In this document: piece after piece, positions 18,445 through 21,568 of the stretch | Layout of the letters: every line of letters begins with the position of its first letter | Numbering within the stretch: the first letter of the stretch is position 1 | From: Priapulus caudatus | Lineage: Eukaryota > Priapulida > Priapulimorpha > Priapulimorphida > Priapulidae | Assembly: GCF_000485595.1 (NCBI RefSeq) | Contig: NW_014578282.1 | Coordinates: 45,198-66,765 of the forward strand | DNA length: 21,568 bases | Direction of reading: 5' to 3' | Notes under the pieces: generated by a model | What the model saw: only the letters and a program-made list of their open reading frames with translations | Databases searched by the model: none | Told to the model about the DNA's origin: nothing | Made by a program: the position numbers and the translations under genes

Positions 18445-20119
18445 GACTAGAGGCAGTTTTTACCATATGTTGTTGGCCACTGGCAAGAATGTTACATGAG
18501 CTGGTGTTGCTAAACTTTGCCAGACATTGGTGAAACCAAGTGATTTTGCAGCAGCCTGCTGCAAACTGGCACGACTAACTGATATTACCATTTCAATACC
18601 GAGTGATAATGTTTAGGCAGGTAAAAATCCACTCTTCAGCAGAAAATTTAAGAACCCGGTAATAAAACATTACCGTGATATTAATGTGATTATGTAATAA
18701 CACGGTAATACTGAATGGATGATTAATATTCTCTTTGTTATGTTTGCTGTATTTCGATATACGATGCAATCGATCATATTTTTGCAGCATGTTGTGCAGA
18801 CTATATAAAGATGTCGCAAATATAAATCCAGTATTTGGCTCGTGGGGTAACATTTTTATTTGTTAGCATGTGAAGTCAACAATCACGTGGGGCGTAACAA
18901 TCCCGAATTTAATTTCAATCAGGATTAGTTGCTTCAGCAGACTATTGTATTTAAGATGTGATCATCTCCAAGACGTCAGCAAATTTGTAAATTTGTAGCC
19001 AGGCATCGATGCATGTGTGGGTAGGTTAATTTTGAACACCTGGTTAAGAAGTCGAGATGAATTATTTTATAAACTGGTTTTGGAAATTAATATGGGACCA
19101 GGATTAGTTTGTTTCCACCTTGCTGTAGTTTTCTCAGACAATCAATGGTCGAATAATTATGCATTTACAGTTCATATAAACGTAAAAGGTTATTGACAAG
19201 CATAGTATGTAACAGTGTACGTACAACTTGTAACAGTGTATTTATGAAGTAGTCAATTGCACAAACCTCTTTGTAATAACAGTTATCGATGTTCTGGTGA
19301 AAATGGTGTTCAGCATTGGATAGCAGCTAGACAACCTATAGTCATGTTTGTTTATCTGTAGGCGAGTGTTTATTACTAATTGTAATAGAGGATATGCTTG
19401 AGGTTGTAGTTGCTATTTGTGTGTGTGGTGTAAACATTTTATTATTAATGACAATACATTTATGGAGAAAATAACTATTGTATACACACTTGATAATAGC
19501 TCAGAGTAATATAGACATTACCACTATGCTGCATGTACTCACAAATTTAATGGGCAGCACTATGGCAGTTGTCCAAGCCACAGTAATGCTAATGCAATTT
19601 GGGTTACTGATGAAAATAATACAAGACTGAACGAACTGATTGAGCGATCGCATGTTGAAGGCTACTGAAATACATATCCGTGTTCATTTACAACTTCGAT
19701 AAATCCTGTAGTGGAGCCCAACGGATACTAATGCGAGAAAGCAGGATGTTGAATAATAAATACTTGTAGACGACCCTTTATTTTTCATCTATATGTCACT
19801 GAACAAGTGTCTCATAAAACAGTCGTGTACATGTAACAATGAACATGTACAAATAAACAATTAAAAGTGGATGTATATAAGTCGATCGGAATTCTATATG
19901 CAATTTGGAATAGTTATGCTGATCTCTGATCATGGTAATTACAGCTGGTAGGGATATAGAGCACGAAACTTAATATTCTGTAGTGTTCAAATTGTTAACA
20001 ATAAAGAATTTTATTATTAGAATGCTGATTGGTAGCACATTTATAAGATGTACAACTATAAATTATAATAATACAATGTTCCTGGCGCACAATTTTAAAA
20101 GATTATTAAATGATTAGAT
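18445..20119 (+). other. ALDH9A1 3' UTR and intergenic sequence
   Basis: No gene seen. Candidate polyadenylation signals AATAAA lie at 18661-18666, 19755-19760 and 19852-19857. A doubled TGTAACAGTGTA is near 19208 and 19230. Which signal is used cannot be told. Confidence 0.5.
18661..18666 (+). terminator. ALDH9A1: Candidate poly(A) signal of ALDH9A1
   Basis: First AATAAA after the stop codon, 217 bp downstream. Plausible by position only. Confidence 0.4.
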
Positions 20120-20179
20120 CAAGTACCTTTGCCACACTTATTTTGATTACGTGCGGATAATGCTGAATTTTTCCCTTGG

Positions 20180-20245
20180 CCCAGGCGCAGATTTAGATGG
20201 GGGCACATCCGGCCTGTGCCCCCCCTTTTGAAACCTAAAAAAAAA
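20180..20245. repeat. Possible hAT-like terminal fragment
   Basis: CAGATTTAGATGGGGGCACA with a following C-rich run resembles mutated ends of abundant hAT families in marine invertebrates. No partner terminus or target duplication was found, so this is weak. It ends in an A11 run. Confidence 0.3.
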
Positions 20246-20384
20246 AAGAAGCTATATGTACTCCTGATCGACGCTGCGAGTTCGACAGCCCGCGTGTGCA
20301 AAGTTGAAAGAATTTTGCAGGACCATGGAAAAACCATCAAACCGCAGGTTGACGACGCGTACAAATTATGCAATCATTAAGTGG

Positions 20385-21545
20385 TCACCGAGATGATGGC
20401 ATCGATGTCTCTTCCAATACTAGTAATTTTGGAAACTTCAAAGCCCTGTTGGACATGAGGATTGATGCTAGCTGTAGCTTCTGCCATGTTGATTCGTCGA
20501 CTACATCTACTGATGATCCGGTGTCAATCATCATGTTGATCGGTACGCCATTGACACCGACGACTGCGTGAGGTAGACGGTCATGTTGGTTAACTGAGTA
20601 TACGTATTCGACGTCTGAGTCCCTATTGCCATCACCCGACGTTGTCACTTGACTAACCTGAGCTGATCGGTGTTTGAAAAATGCCTTTTTCTTCTTCTGA
20701 ATGCACTCTGGTTGTGGCTGGCTGGATGACTTGCACATTCTCGCGAAGTGGTTGGGCTTTTTACACTTAGCACAAATTTTGTTCCGTGCAGGACAGCTCT
20801 GTTGACCCCCTTGATGGGGCCATGTATTACCGCAGTTCACACAAATGTTATCAGATGCAGGTTGCCCTGAGTTTGATTACACCTTGCAATAGCTAGACTT
20901 GTATGCCTGTGGCTTCCTCCGCTGTACCCTGTTAACAGGAGCTGTTGTGCTGGCCTGACCGTTGTTGTTGTTGGAAGTCATTTCCTTGTGTTGATTGTCA
21001 GTCAGCTGCAATGTTCTAGCAACTTCCACTAGCTGGCTCAGCGTAAGTTTTGGATCACTTAGCCCCTTTTTCATGACTCTGTCATTACCAGCACCGGAAA
21101 TCAGTTGTGATTTCATTTCTTCATCTTTGGAAGCAAAACCACAGGTGTCAGCTAGCTGGGATAGTCTACTATAATATTGTTCAATTCATTCATCACCGGC
21201 TTGGTAACAATGTCTGAACAGGTAACGCTGAAATTCCCTGTTTTGTTTTGGACTGAAGTAATCTGACAGGGCAGATACAGCACGATCAAACAGTTTGTCT
21301 TCAGTTCCAAGACGAGGAATTTTATCGTCTTCAGGAAGCGAGTCAAAAATGTCATTTACCTCATCCCCTGCGAGTGTTAACATCAGTGCCTTCCTCCTTG
21401 TATCGCTGGAGATATCGTAGGCTACGAATATATTGTTTTTGAGTCAATTGATCCATTTAGTCCACCGTATCCCGACTGCTTCACTACGGCAGTCAAACGC
21501 GGGATACTGCAAGTACTGTGGTATGGCAAGGCTCGACACTAACTT
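20385..21545 (-). pseudogene. Gypsy gag-protease relic
   Basis: The minus frame runs through a gag capsid-like region (SLAIPQYLQYPAFD, then LAGDEVNDIFDSLPEDD, YFSPKQNREFQRYLFRHCYQ and YYSRLSQLADTCGF). It continues through a linker, a Cys/His nucleocapsid knuckle (CVNCGN...CAKCKKPNHFARMC) and an aspartic protease start (VNGVPINMMIDTGSSVDVV, catalytic DTGSS). In-frame stops fall near 21440, 21187 and 20878, and a start ATG is not visible at the expected place (GTG). The protease homology fades before 20385, so RT is absent here. It is on the same strand as the pol relic at 2566-5790. Confidence 0.85.
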
Positions 21546-21568
21546 TTTTTTTCAGTGGCCCGATCGGG

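Overview
The window is animal nuclear DNA: AT-rich, intron-rich and full of transposable-element debris. Split genes with canonical GT/AG introns, gypsy-type and CR1/L2-type retroelements and short hAT-like elements suggest a marine invertebrate (echinoderm, hemichordate, mollusc or similar). The exact group cannot be read from the sequence. No bacterial operon, CRISPR array or phage signal is present.

Layout. Positions 1-1465 (minus strand) hold the first three coding exons of a spartin (SPART/SPG20) orthologue that leaves the window at base 1. About 2200-5790 (minus) is a decayed Ty3/gypsy pol region (RT, RNase H, integrase, tail) with a probable LTR remnant at its 3' end. Its integrase is split by a 582-bp hAT-like non-autonomous element with a perfect 8-bp target duplication. 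At 5790/5791 the gypsy sequence meets a ~2.05-kb segment (5791-7838) that is a second copy of sequence inside the ALDH9A1 gene (14448-16617). It carries one intact but orphaned ALDH exon. Positions 7839-10445 are mostly unassigned, with a 178-bp hAT-like MITE and a broken CR1/L2-like LINE fragment.

Positions 10446-18444 (plus) are a ten-exon ALDH9A1-like gene (4-trimethylaminobutyraldehyde dehydrogenase, carnitine pathway) with a probable mitochondrial presequence. Exons 1-3 and 7-10 read cleanly. Exons 4, 5 and especially 6 are damaged by indels. The damage coincides with an indel-rich tract of about 12.7-16.26 kb, which looks like unpolished long-read or gap-filled consensus, although real decay is not excluded. 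The intron between exons 5 and 6 contains a ~1.3-kb fold-back element with an 8-bp target duplication, and one of its arms carries a nested ~370-bp element.

After the gene come ~1.7 kb of AT-rich 3' UTR or intergenic DNA. The right edge (about 20385-21545, minus) is a gypsy gag-protease relic with stop codons. It lies on the same strand as the pol relic 15 kb away, and the two pieces supply complementary parts of one element type.

The two host genes are not functionally linked as far as the sequence shows. The main signals are the duplicated segment with its orphan exon, the fold-back element at its breakpoint, and the gypsy halves lying either side of ALDH9A1. No new biological system is evident, and a mis-assembly explains several of these features at least as well as biology does.
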